Shown one piece after another: positions 6,837 to 13,878 of a stretch of 17,678 nt of DNA. Location of the stretch: positions 1 through 17,678 of the forward strand of contig JBCCHN010000107.1 in assembly GCA_039028695.1 (NCBI GenBank). Direction: 5' to 3'. The translations under genes were made by a program, and so were the position numbers. Below the pieces are notes generated by a model. It made no database searches, was not told where the DNA came from, and worked only from the letters and a program-made list of their open reading frames with translations. Source of the DNA: JANQKX01 sp039028695 (GTDB lineage Bacteria > Pseudomonadota > Alphaproteobacteria > Kiloniellales > Kiloniellaceae). Within the stretch, counting starts at the first letter, position 1, and each line of letters starts with the position of its first letter.

Positions 6837-7766
6837 CTATCCCTCGTCGCCTTTCCCCAGCTCAGCCTTCATCCAATCGGCGATTTTGGCGGCATTGGGG
6901 TTTTTGTCATGCCTGTCGCGCCAGATCAGCCAGTAGGCTCCTTCGGTGAAGGGGCGGGAGGGGAGGCGCGTGAGGCGGCCGCTGTCCAACTCGGCCGTGA
7001 CCAGGAGGGGGTTGGCCAAGGCAATGCCTTGGTGATTGATGGCCGCGTCGATGGCCTGGGTGGAGGTGGAGAAAACCAGGCGGGTGTCCCGGTCCACGTC
7101 CAGGCCGTTGGCGGCGAACCAATCCTCCCACCACTCGCCGAAGTCCTCGTGCAATAGCTCGGCGCCCAGAAAATCCTCGGGCTTCTCGAAGGGCCCGCGG
7201 CGGGCGGCGTAGTCCGGCGAGCAGACCGGGAAAACGCCCGGCCGGGCCAGAAGCTCCAGATCCCCGGGCACCTCATAGGCTTCGTCGAAACCGATGCCCA
7301 GATCCGCCTTGCCTTCCAATACGGGGGTGAAGTCGACGGCCGGTTCGACCACGATGGAAAGGGGCGCCATCGCCGCCGCCAAGTCCGGCAGGCGGGGTGC
7401 CAGCCAACGTGAGCCGAAGCCGGCCACGGTCAGGATCTTTACCTGGCCTTTGCCGTCCTGGGCGATCCCTCGTGCCCCAAATTGGCGCTGCAACTCCTCG
7501 GTTGCTTGCCCGATGGCGGCAAGGGCTGGGGCAATCTTGTCGTAGTAGTCCCGACCCGCCGGGGTCAGGCGCACGCCGCGCTTTTGCGCCTCGAACAAGC
7601 GCACGCCCAAGCGGGCCTCGAGACCTCGCACATGACGTCCGATCACGCTGTGGGTCACGTTCATTTCTTCCGCGGCGGCCCGGAAACCGCCCCGCCGGGC
7701 GGCCACGGCAAAGGCTTTCAGGGCATTCAAAGGCGGCAAGGCCGGAAAGGCAGGCTGTGTCTCCAT
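6837..7766 (-). CDS. LysR-family transcriptional regulator (GcvA-like)
   Basis: From the ATG at 7766 the product has 309 residues. Residues 13-70 are the winged helix-turn-helix: LNALKAFAVAARRGGFRAAAEEMNVTHSVIGRHVRGLEARLGVRLFE, then the wing LTPAG. Residues from about 99 form the type-2 periplasmic-binding-like effector domain, with a WxxWF and a late AINHQGIALANPLL motif typical of the GcvA/TrpI branch. Upstream codons remain open to 8246, but that extension overlaps the divergent amine oxidase gene and is not family-like. The regulator diverges from the amine oxidase (165-bp gap) and precedes the GNAT gene by 3 nt. By the usual LysR pattern it may control the divergent oxidase; no operator was confidently seen. 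Confidence 0.87.
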   Translation of the reverse strand: METQPAFPALPPLNALKAFAVAARRGGFRAAAEEMNVTHSVIGRHVRGLEARLGVRLFEAQKRGVRLTPAGRDYYDKIAPALAAIGQATEELQRQFGARGIAQDGKGQVKILTVAGFGSRWLAPRLPDLAAAMAPLSIVVEPAVDFTPVLEGKADLGIGFDEAYEVPGDLELLARPGVFPVCSPDYAARRGPFEKPEDFLGAELLHEDFGEWWEDWFAANGLDVDRDTRLVFSTSTQAIDAAINHQGIALANPLLVTAELDSGRLTRLPSRPFTEGAYWLIWRDRHDKNPNAAKIADWMKAELGKGDEG

Positions 7767-7931
7767 GGTTTCAAAAAAGTATCCAATCCGGCGTTTTTTT
7801 ACAAGTCGTGCCCGGCTTTTTGAGTCGATAGGATCAACATGCGTTGACGGTCGGGCCCGGTCCCTGGGGCCTTTAAAATTGCGCTGCGACGGTTCAGGCC
7901 CAAACAGTGCGCTCAGCAAAGGTGGGTTTTC

Positions 7932-9287
7932 ATGACGAGCACTAATCGATCTTTGACGGCACTCTCCCGCCGCCAGGTTTTGGCCGGTGGCGCCGGACTG
8001 GTGGCTGCGTCGTTTTGGCCCGGGCTCGCGACAGCAGCCAATCCGGAAGTAATCGTGATCGGCGCCGGGGCAGCGGGCATCGCGGCGGCGCGCAAGCTTT
8101 TGAGCGCGGGCCGGCGGGTGACAGTGATCGAGGCGGGCAATTGTATCGGCGGGCGTCTCAAGACCGACCGGGCGGCCTTTGGCGTGCCTTTTGACGTGGG
8201 GGCTCATTGGTTGCATAGCCGGCGGCAGAACCCCTTTGTCGATCATGGTCTGGCAAACGGCTTTACCCTCTATCCCGCGCCCGACGAGGAACGTCTATTT
8301 GTGGGCGGCCGGCCCGCAAAGAAGTCTGAAATAAGGGACTATGACCGGGCTCTGGCGCGGGCGACGGCCGCGCTTGAGCAGGCTGGCGAGCGGGGCAGGG
8401 ACGTGAGCGCGGCCTCGGTTATGCCAACCTTGGGAAAATGGGGGGACACGGTTCGCCACGCCCTTGGGCCCTATGAGATGGGTAAGGATCTGGAGAATTT
8501 TTCTTGTGCCGATTGGTATACGGGCCTCGGCGGCCGGGACTGGTATTGCCGCGAGGGCTTCGGGACGCTCTGGGCCCACAGTGCCGGCGGGGTGCCGGTG
8601 CAACTCTCCACCACAGCAAAGCGGGTGCGGTGGGGCGGCCGGGGCGTGGTGGTGGAAACCGACCGGGGTGACCTTAAGGCGAAAGCCTGCATTGTCACCG
8701 TTTCCACTGGGGTTTTGGCGAGCGGGCGCCTGCGCTTTGACCCGGCCCTGCCGGCGGACAAGCAGGAGTCCTTCAATGGCATTTCCATGGGCCTCTACAA
8801 TCACATCGCCCTTCAGTTCAAAAAGAACTTCTTTGGCATCGGCGATGACGGCTATGTCAGCTATCAGGTGAGAGCCGGAAAGAAGGAAGCACCAAAGGCC
8901 CTGTCTTTCCTGACCAACATTTCAGGCACCAACCTGACCTTGGGCGACGTGGGGGGCAGTTTCGCCTGGGAGCTGGAAAAGGCGGGCTCGGCCGCGGCCA
9001 TCGACTTTGCATTGGGCGAGCTGCGCAAAATGTACGGTGGTCAGGTCAAACGCGCATTCATCAAGGCGCGGGTCACCTCTTGGGGCCAAAACCCTTTCAC
9101 CAGGGGCTCCTATGCCTCGGCGGAACCGGGGGCCTTTGCCTTGCGGCGGGTGCTGCGCCGCCCAGTGGCGAAACGCATCTGGTTCGCCGGCGAGGCCTGC
9201 AGCGCCGAGCAGTGGGCAACCGTCGCCGGCGCCCACAAAAACGGTGACGCCGTGGCCAATCGGGTCCTGCGCAATCTTAAGCGATGA
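7932..9287 (+). CDS. Tat-exported flavin amine oxidase (FAD-dependent)
   Basis: The 451-residue product begins with a twin-arginine signal, LSRRQVLAGG (Arg13, Arg14), a hydrophobic stretch and a likely cleavage near ATAAN at about 33-37. Next is VIVIGAGAAGIAAARKLLSAGRRVTVIEA (Rossmann glycines 44, 46, 49) and IGGRLKTD, the FAD-binding signature of monoamine-oxidase-like enzymes. The C-terminus has IWFAGEACSAEQWATVAGAHKNGDAVA, the closing FAD-contact motif. Such enzymes oxidise amines or polyamines to aldehydes, releasing peroxide and ammonia; location outside the inner membrane is inferred from the signal. The ribosome site AAAGGTGG lies just before ATG 7932. It is divergent from the LysR gene, and its substrate is unknown. 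Confidence 0.85.
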   Translation: MTSTNRSLTALSRRQVLAGGAGLVAASFWPGLATAANPEVIVIGAGAAGIAAARKLLSAGRRVTVIEAGNCIGGRLKTDRAAFGVPFDVGAHWLHSRRQNPFVDHGLANGFTLYPAPDEERLFVGGRPAKKSEIRDYDRALARATAALEQAGERGRDVSAASVMPTLGKWGDTVRHALGPYEMGKDLENFSCADWYTGLGGRDWYCREGFGTLWAHSAGGVPVQLSTTAKRVRWGGRGVVVETDRGDLKAKACIVTVSTGVLASGRLRFDPALPADKQESFNGISMGLYNHIALQFKKNFFGIGDDGYVSYQVRAGKKEAPKALSFLTNISGTNLTLGDVGGSFAWELEKAGSAAAIDFALGELRKMYGGQVKRAFIKARVTSWGQNPFTRGSYASAEPGAFALRRVLRRPVAKRIWFAGEACSAEQWATVAGAHKNGDAVANRVLRNLKR

Positions 9288-9328
9288 GGGGCCAATCCAC
9301 CTTTTATCCCGGCAACGTTTGGCAGGAT

Positions 9329-9440
9329 GCCGTTGGGTTCCCTTGACGTCGACATCACTTGTCGTCGAGGTCCCATGCCGTCGAAGTTCTTTGTCGTCTG
9401 GGTTCTTTGTCGTCTGGGCCCCTTGTCGTCGAGGCCGGGA
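9329..9440. repeat. Seven-unit tandem array of 16-bp repeats
   Basis: Seven contiguous units of exactly 16 bp, with no indel, fill 9329-9440. Every unit begins with G-n-C-G-T-(C/T), and units 3 to 7 carry GTCGTC or GCCGTC followed by a variable, mostly G/T/C-rich half. The array occupies most of the 159-bp gap between two convergent genes (stops at 9287 and 9447). The period is not a multiple of 3, so it is not maintained as coding sequence. No spacers are present, so it is not a CRISPR array. It resembles a decaying minisatellite. Confidence 0.75.
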
Positions 9441-9446
9441 GATGCC

Positions 9447-10259
9447 TCACGACAAACAGCGGGTGAAAAACGCCTTAAGCCTTTGGGCCTGTAAGGTGGC
9501 GGCGATGGGGCCAAGGCTGTGGCCTTCGCCAGGATAGAGATAGACTTCGGTGGCGGACTCCTGGCCGGCGACGGCGCGTTGATGGGCCAGAGCCCGGGTG
9601 CAATCGGCGGACCAGACATCGTCCGCTTCGCCGTGGCTCAGGAACAACGGCCCTTTGTAATGGGATAGGCTGATGGGTGTCCCCGGCTCAAGGCCGGCAC
9701 TGCTGTCGTACCAGGCCCAGGCGGGCAAGGGGCGGTCGTAGTGTTCGCTTTCCGAGGGGTTCGCACCGGGGCGATGGGCCTCGGCGAAAAAGGCGGCCAC
9801 AATATGGTCGTGGGGCGCATGGGCCGCCACAGCGTCGGGTGGGTAGATCTCGTGAGGTTGGGCGGATTGGTTTTGATCTCCCGCATGTTGGGCCATCAGA
9901 TTGGCCAGCAGAAGGGCGTGTTCCGCGCCCCGGGACCCTCCAAAAAGGCCAACGCGCCCATTGCAACGGGGATGGTGCCTGAGACGCTCGACAACCGCCG
10001 CCGTCTCGTCTAACGGCACGGCATGGATATCCCCCGCATGCCAAAGGTTTCCGCCTTTGCTGTAGTTGGGAGCGATGGCGATAAAACCTTGGCCGGCCAG
10101 CAGCAAAGCCTGCCAATGGGCCCAGCCCGACCAGCCCCCATCGCTGCCGTGCAGCACGACAACGGCGCCCGCCTTTTCATTGCCCGCCGGCAGGTAAAGC
10201 CAGCTTCCGGCAAAACCTGGTGAGAAGGTAAAAGGGGCGCGGGATTCCTTGGATGACAC
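9447..10259 (-). CDS. Alpha/beta hydrolase, BAAT/dienelactone-hydrolase type
   Basis: The 270-residue protein has the alpha/beta-hydrolase order. VVVLHGSDGGW (33-43) is the oxyanion strand, and GGSRGAE (107-113) is a nucleophile elbow of the form seen in BAAT C-terminal acyl-CoA thioesterases, with Ser109. LFLSHGEADDVW supplies an acid (Asp213 or Asp214), and YPGEGH supplies His247. The family hydrolyses thioesters, esters or lactones; the sequence does not identify the substrate. The start is GTG 10259, with GAGGG about 10 nt upstream. No signal peptide is seen, so it is likely cytoplasmic. It converges on the amine oxidase, with the 16-bp array between them. Confidence 0.8.
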   Translation of the reverse strand: MSSKESRAPFTFSPGFAGSWLYLPAGNEKAGAVVVLHGSDGGWSGWAHWQALLLAGQGFIAIAPNYSKGGNLWHAGDIHAVPLDETAAVVERLRHHPRCNGRVGLFGGSRGAEHALLLANLMAQHAGDQNQSAQPHEIYPPDAVAAHAPHDHIVAAFFAEAHRPGANPSESEHYDRPLPAWAWYDSSAGLEPGTPISLSHYKGPLFLSHGEADDVWSADCTRALAHQRAVAGQESATEVYLYPGEGHSLGPIAATLQAQRLKAFFTRCLS

Positions 10260-10409
10260 GTTTACTAAGCCCTCAATTGGTAGTGTTTAATGGGACCGTA
10301 ATTTGGAAGTACGTTCTGCGTGGGATGCCATTTCATCGGTGCATTGCTCTTTTTAAAGGCGCGCTAAATCTGCAACAGAGAAAGGGCCGAAAACCCATCG
10401 AAACTGCTG
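10260..10409. other. AT-richer intergenic stretch
   Basis: No recognisable gene. A plus-strand open frame here (10253-10480) encodes a peptide without family features that overlaps the 3' end of the opposing gene and is not called. No terminator with a clear stem and T-run was found. Confidence 0.35.
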
Positions 10410-11162
10410 TTATTTCTTTGCAAATTTTTTGTGCCAAGTATAGTGACGGCCGTGACGAATACACCAAGCAGGAAAACTAGAAAAATCGCTTTTTTGATAT
10501 TGCCGCCAATCGGAAATGAGTTGGCGATACTCATTTATTTCCCCTTCAAGGTCTATAATTTCCGAAGAGTCCGGTGCGCCAGCCAATAACTTATCTGCTT
10601 CATCTAACCATTCTTCGATGTCGGGCAGCCTCGCCAGTAGCAATCCTTCGTTGATGTGATGTGTGGCGAAGTCCACTTCTTGCAAGAACCAGCGTACTAT
10701 GAATGTACGTCGTGCCAAGTGGTCCGATGGATCTAGCTCCAGTAGTTTCCGAAGAGATTTGGAACTATTGCTATAGATGCCATGCCAACGAAGAGCTGAT
10801 AGACAATCCGGATTCTTGTCGAGGTACTGATTAATGGTCGGTTTGATCAGCCGTTCCCACAAGGGCTGGCTCATGAACTGGTGCGCTTGGGGCAGAGTCT
10901 CCTTGGCTTCTAATATCTCGTTAGCGATTTGGTAGCGCCGCTCCAAAGACAGTGTCTTTACCTTATCCAGAAACCCCTCCAGAGCTTGAAAGGCTTCTTT
11001 TCGCCGTCCTTCCTCACGTAAACGACAATAGGATGCAAGAAGGGCAAGTTGAGTATCTTGCTCCAAAAGGTTGGCCAGCTTGGCCAGACTTTGAAAATTA
11101 TCTTGGTTCCAACAAAACAAGGGAAGACTTTGCAAGAGTTTGAAAGATCGCGATGTTAACAA
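10410..11162 (-). CDS. Uncharacterised helical (TPR-like) protein
   Basis: The 250-residue product is nearly all helical in character, with no signal peptide, membrane segment or catalytic motif. Helix pairs such as LALLASYCRLREEGRRKEAFQALEGF (about 39-64) and KSLRKLLELDPSDHLARRTFIVRWF (about 134-158) resemble TPR repeats, with an LxLDP turn. A notable VDFATHHINEG stretch follows, and the C-terminus ends in aromatic and basic residues. The first available start is TTG 11162, since a TGA lies 15 nt upstream in frame; this and the lack of a ribosome site mean the N-terminus may be truncated or misplaced. Codon and base use are more AT-rich than the neighbours (two 60-base lines counted gave 29 and 30 G+C), hinting at transfer. 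Function is unknown; protein-protein interaction is likely. Confidence 0.6.
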   Translation of the reverse strand: MLTSRSFKLLQSLPLFCWNQDNFQSLAKLANLLEQDTQLALLASYCRLREEGRRKEAFQALEGFLDKVKTLSLERRYQIANEILEAKETLPQAHQFMSQPLWERLIKPTINQYLDKNPDCLSALRWHGIYSNSSKSLRKLLELDPSDHLARRTFIVRWFLQEVDFATHHINEGLLLARLPDIEEWLDEADKLLAGAPDSSEIIDLEGEINEYRQLISDWRQYQKSDFSSFPAWCIRHGRHYTWHKKFAKK

Positions 11163-11250
11163 TCGAGCAGATTGTATTCAATCATTAGTCGCAGGTTTCC
11201 AGTAGTGCAGGCAGAGGCTGCCGGCGCTCGGAGACACAGCTCTTTGTCCC

Positions 11251-11400
11251 TCATCCCTCTGTCAGGGTTTTGTGGAGGGTTTGGGCCAGTTCGGTGCGAC
11301 GGAAGGGTTTGTTCAGCAGGGTATGATCAGTGGCCCGTTCGATGATGGTTTGGCGCAAACGATTCAGGCGGCCCTTCTCGACAGGCAATTTGGTGAGGTC
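11251..11400 (-). pseudogene. Remnant of a response-regulator receiver domain (C-terminal end)
   Basis: Read leftward to the TGA at 11251-11253, this frame ends in LLNKPFRRTELAQTLHKTL plus TEG. This matches the last strand and helix of CheY-like receiver domains, where a KP dipeptide follows the beta-5 strand. About 40 upstream residues are not recognisable, and the frame is closed by the TAA at 11458-11460, which is also the stop of the sulfotransferase. No phosphorylatable aspartate and no start are present, so this is probably a relic of a hybrid kinase or regulator. A chance match is possible because the diagnostic block is short. Confidence 0.42.
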
Positions 11401-11457
11401 TCCCGAGGCGGTGGGAGGGGATGGGAAACCATTGCCATGGCCCCACTCTTTGCGGCG

Positions 11458-12366
11458 TTAGCCGGATCTGCCACCAGCGAGCCAGAGACGGCACGCGGGC
11501 GATAGTTCGGCGGCAGCGCGGGTTTCGTAGGCGGCGATGTCCTCGGGGCTCAAGCGGTCGTGCCAACGTCCGTTGGTGCCTTTGTTCAGGAAGGTGCCGG
11601 CACCCCCGTCCCAGAAGGCGCCGCCCAGGGGTACAGAGGCGGCCGCGTTGGTTTTCATGTATTCGAAGCCGCAGTGGTCTATGATCGACGGCCAGGTATT
11701 ATCCGTGACAGGGATCTCTAGAAAATCGGCGATGCGGCGGATCTCACCAGGCAGATCCGCTTTTAAATCGGCAAAGTGCACCAGCAAGACGTTGGGCAGG
11801 TCGCGGATCGCCCACCAGGTGCGGATGTTCTCCCAAAAGGGCCAGAAGGGATGGCCATTACGGGCCAGCCAGTCCTGGAAATAGGTGACCACGTCGTCAC
11901 TGGGCGGCTTGATGGGCGGGCCCACTCGGCCCGGCGAGTCGTTCAGCAACTCGTACCACAGGCCATTGGCCTTGGCGTGGTGATTGTAAAAGCTCCAGAC
12001 CACGTCCCGGCCGTCCCGACCGATGTAGACGTATTTGGCCCGGGGCGAAAAGACGAGCGCATCCACGGGCAGGTGGGTCTTTAAAAAGCGGCGGTGGTCT
12101 TGTGCCTCCACAATGGCCAGCTTTTCCTCCTTGGGCGGGATGCGCAGGTCCAGCCAAGGCGACATCTCGGCCACCGGCAGGCCTTCGGCTCCCTCAAAGA
12201 TCAGCTGGCTGATGATCTGCTGCATCCAGGTGGTACCCGACTTGGCATAGGTGGCGATGACGATGTCATCGTCGCGAAAGGCGAAGTCGTTCCAGATCGT
12301 GGAATCGAAATGATGATTGTGCAGCTCGCGGGTCTTCTGCGGCCAAAGGATGGCGGTATCGGTCAT
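11458..12366 (-). CDS. Sulfotransferase (PAPS-type, Sulfotransfer_1 family)
   Basis: The 302-residue protein has all the hallmark motifs of cytosolic-type sulfotransferases. The 5'-phosphosulfate loop is TYAKSGTTWMQQII (residues 39-52), with Lys42. The catalytic histidine is in KTHLP (His98). The 3'-phosphate block is YIGRDGRDVVWSFYNH (114-129), and the late NKGTNGRW (261-268) corresponds to the RKGxxGDWK-type PAPS-binding motif. The reaction moves sulfonate from PAPS to a hydroxyl or amine; the acceptor is unknown. ATG 12366 has a strong GGGGAGGGG ribosome site 5 nt upstream. It lies 53 nt downstream of the MFS gene and is probably co-transcribed with it. Confidence 0.9.
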   Translation of the reverse strand: MTDTAILWPQKTRELHNHHFDSTIWNDFAFRDDDIVIATYAKSGTTWMQQIISQLIFEGAEGLPVAEMSPWLDLRIPPKEEKLAIVEAQDHRRFLKTHLPVDALVFSPRAKYVYIGRDGRDVVWSFYNHHAKANGLWYELLNDSPGRVGPPIKPPSDDVVTYFQDWLARNGHPFWPFWENIRTWWAIRDLPNVLLVHFADLKADLPGEIRRIADFLEIPVTDNTWPSIIDHCGFEYMKTNAAASVPLGGAFWDGGAGTFLNKGTNGRWHDRLSPEDIAAYETRAAAELSPACRLWLAGGRSG

Positions 12367-12419
12367 GTCTGCCCCTCCCCAAGGTCTGGGAATAATCTAA
12401 CATAAGGAGGGATTGGAGG

Positions 12420-13787
12420 CTATTCAGCAAGTTGGGGCGTGCGGGGGTTGTCGCGCAGGATGAAAACCATCAGGCCGGCCAGAACCGCGAGCCAGAGGGA
12501 GGACCACCAGACCCAGTCATAGCGGGCATAGAGGTCGAAGAGGATGCCGCCGAAGTAAGCCCCGATGGCGCCGCCCACCTGGTGCCCGGCGGAGATCAGC
12601 CCAAAAGCCAGCCCCATGACCCGCACGCCGATGTGACTGGCCACCAAGCTGGCGGTAACGGGGACGGTTGAGTAATCCACCAAGCCAAAAAGGATGGCAA
12701 AGAGGAACAGGGTCTCGGTGCTGACCCCAACCTCCACCAAGAGGATAAAGGTCAGGCCGCGGATCACATAGATGCCGCCCAGCAGCAGCGGTCGGTTCAT
12801 CCGGTCGGTCAGCCAGCCGGCCAGGATCATGCCCACAAGGTTGATGGCCGAGAGCACCCCGTAAGCCGTCGCCGAGACCACGGCGCCGAAGCCGCAAAAA
12901 GTGGCGTAGGGCAAAAAGTGCGTCTCGATCACACCCGAGGTGGTGTAGCCGCAGATGAAATAGCTCCAAAACAGGATCTGAAACACCGGCATCTTCACGA
13001 TGCGCCAAAGATCGCCCCACACACTGGCCGGGCCAGTTCCCTTACTTTGACTTGGGTCGACGGTTGCGACACCCCCTCCCTTAGGGAACCAGCGCCAGAT
13101 GAAGACCATCAACAGGACCGTGGCGATCCCAAGGGACACAAAAGCCCAGCGCCAGGACGTGGCGGTCAACATCACCGCCAGCAAGGGCACGATCAAAAAC
13201 TGTCCCCCGGTGGATCCCCCGGTGGCAATTCCCGTGGCCAGGCCCTGGTTCTTGTCGAACTCCTGCTCCACAGCGACCGAGACCACATGGGTCGCCACCA
13301 AGCCGAAGCCCGTGCCCGCAATGCCCGCAAAGGCCAGGAAAAAAGCCCAGGGGTGGGAGGTGACCGCGATCCAAAAACACCCGGCAGCCAGCGCCGCCAG
13401 CCCCAGCAAGATGACGGAGCGGGAGCCGTGCTTATCCACCAAACGCCCGGCAAAGGGCGCGATGACCGCCATCATCATCAAGGCCGCCGCCACGGTGGTG
13501 GAGGTGAAAGAGCGGCTCCAGCCGAATTCCGCCTCCCAGGTGGGCATTACCAGCCCAAACGCCGCCCGCGCCGAAAAGGCCAAGGACAAGGCAATAAAGG
13601 ACAAGACCACAATCAACCAGGCGGCCCGGCCGCCACGGGCGGTGCGGGTGCCACGGGCACCTGCGATTCCTTTTGGGTTTGAATCGCTGCCGACAGGGGG
13701 GAGTTCGGTGGGGGGCATGGGGTCCTTTGAAGCGTCCGCTTGAGCTGGAGGGCTTTTGGGCTCGAGGGGTATCAGCTTTACATTCAT
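12420..13787 (-). CDS. MFS transporter
   Basis: From ATG 13787 the product has 455 residues, with a short hydrophilic proline-rich N-terminus and then about 12 membrane segments. The first is WLIVVLSFIALSLAFSARAAFG. The cytoplasmic loop after helix 2 has AGRLVDKHGSRSVILLG, the MFS loop motif (GxLxDxxGxRxxxxxG), with its counterpart AGWLTDRMNRPLLLGG in the second half. The family style resembles OFA/monocarboxylate-type carriers, but the substrate is unknown. The frame stays open upstream to 13919, overlapping the divergent regulator; ATG 13787 is preferred because it falls before the first helix while clearing that gene. ATG 13820 and the internal ATG at residue 24 are alternatives. It probably heads an operon with the sulfotransferase and may be controlled by the divergent GlxA-type regulator. 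Confidence 0.85.
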   Translation of the reverse strand: MNVKLIPLEPKSPPAQADASKDPMPPTELPPVGSDSNPKGIAGARGTRTARGGRAAWLIVVLSFIALSLAFSARAAFGLVMPTWEAEFGWSRSFTSTTVAAALMMMAVIAPFAGRLVDKHGSRSVILLGLAALAAGCFWIAVTSHPWAFFLAFAGIAGTGFGLVATHVVSVAVEQEFDKNQGLATGIATGGSTGGQFLIVPLLAVMLTATSWRWAFVSLGIATVLLMVFIWRWFPKGGGVATVDPSQSKGTGPASVWGDLWRIVKMPVFQILFWSYFICGYTTSGVIETHFLPYATFCGFGAVVSATAYGVLSAINLVGMILAGWLTDRMNRPLLLGGIYVIRGLTFILLVEVGVSTETLFLFAILFGLVDYSTVPVTASLVASHIGVRVMGLAFGLISAGHQVGGAIGAYFGGILFDLYARYDWVWWSSLWLAVLAGLMVFILRDNPRTPQLAE

Positions 13788-13861
13788 CCCAGTTTGGCTT
13801 AAATGACAACTTAGTATCATTTTCTGCCAACCGTGCCGCCCGCGCCACGGGCCGCGTCGGG

Positions 13862-13878
13862 ATGAGAGGAAGATCATG
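13862..13878 (+). promoter_or_regulatory. Ribosome binding site fixing the GlxA-type start
   Basis: AGAGGA lies about 6 to 7 nt upstream of ATG 13876. It supports translation of the unusual repetitive N-terminal segment instead of initiation at a later codon nearer the conserved domain. Confidence 0.55.

Noticed and set aside
7844..7879. TTGACG plus AT-rich TTTAAA as the amine oxidase promoter
   Set aside because: The spacing is 22 bp or more, too long for a sigma-70 promoter.
7767..8246. 160-residue N-terminal extension of the LysR frame
   Set aside because: It overlaps the divergent amine oxidase and contains no LysR features; the winged helix starts just after ATG 7766.
9329..9440. CRISPR array reading of the 16-bp repeats
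   Set aside because: Units are contiguous with no spacers, too short, and no cas gene is nearby.
9007..9537. Plus-strand open frame covering the 16-bp array
   Set aside because: It overlaps the end of the amine oxidase and part of the opposing hydrolase, and the 16-bp period does not preserve a reading frame.
12918..13743. Two long plus-strand frames inside the MFS gene
   Set aside because: They are low-complexity shadows of a gene whose minus-strand product has canonical MFS loop motifs.
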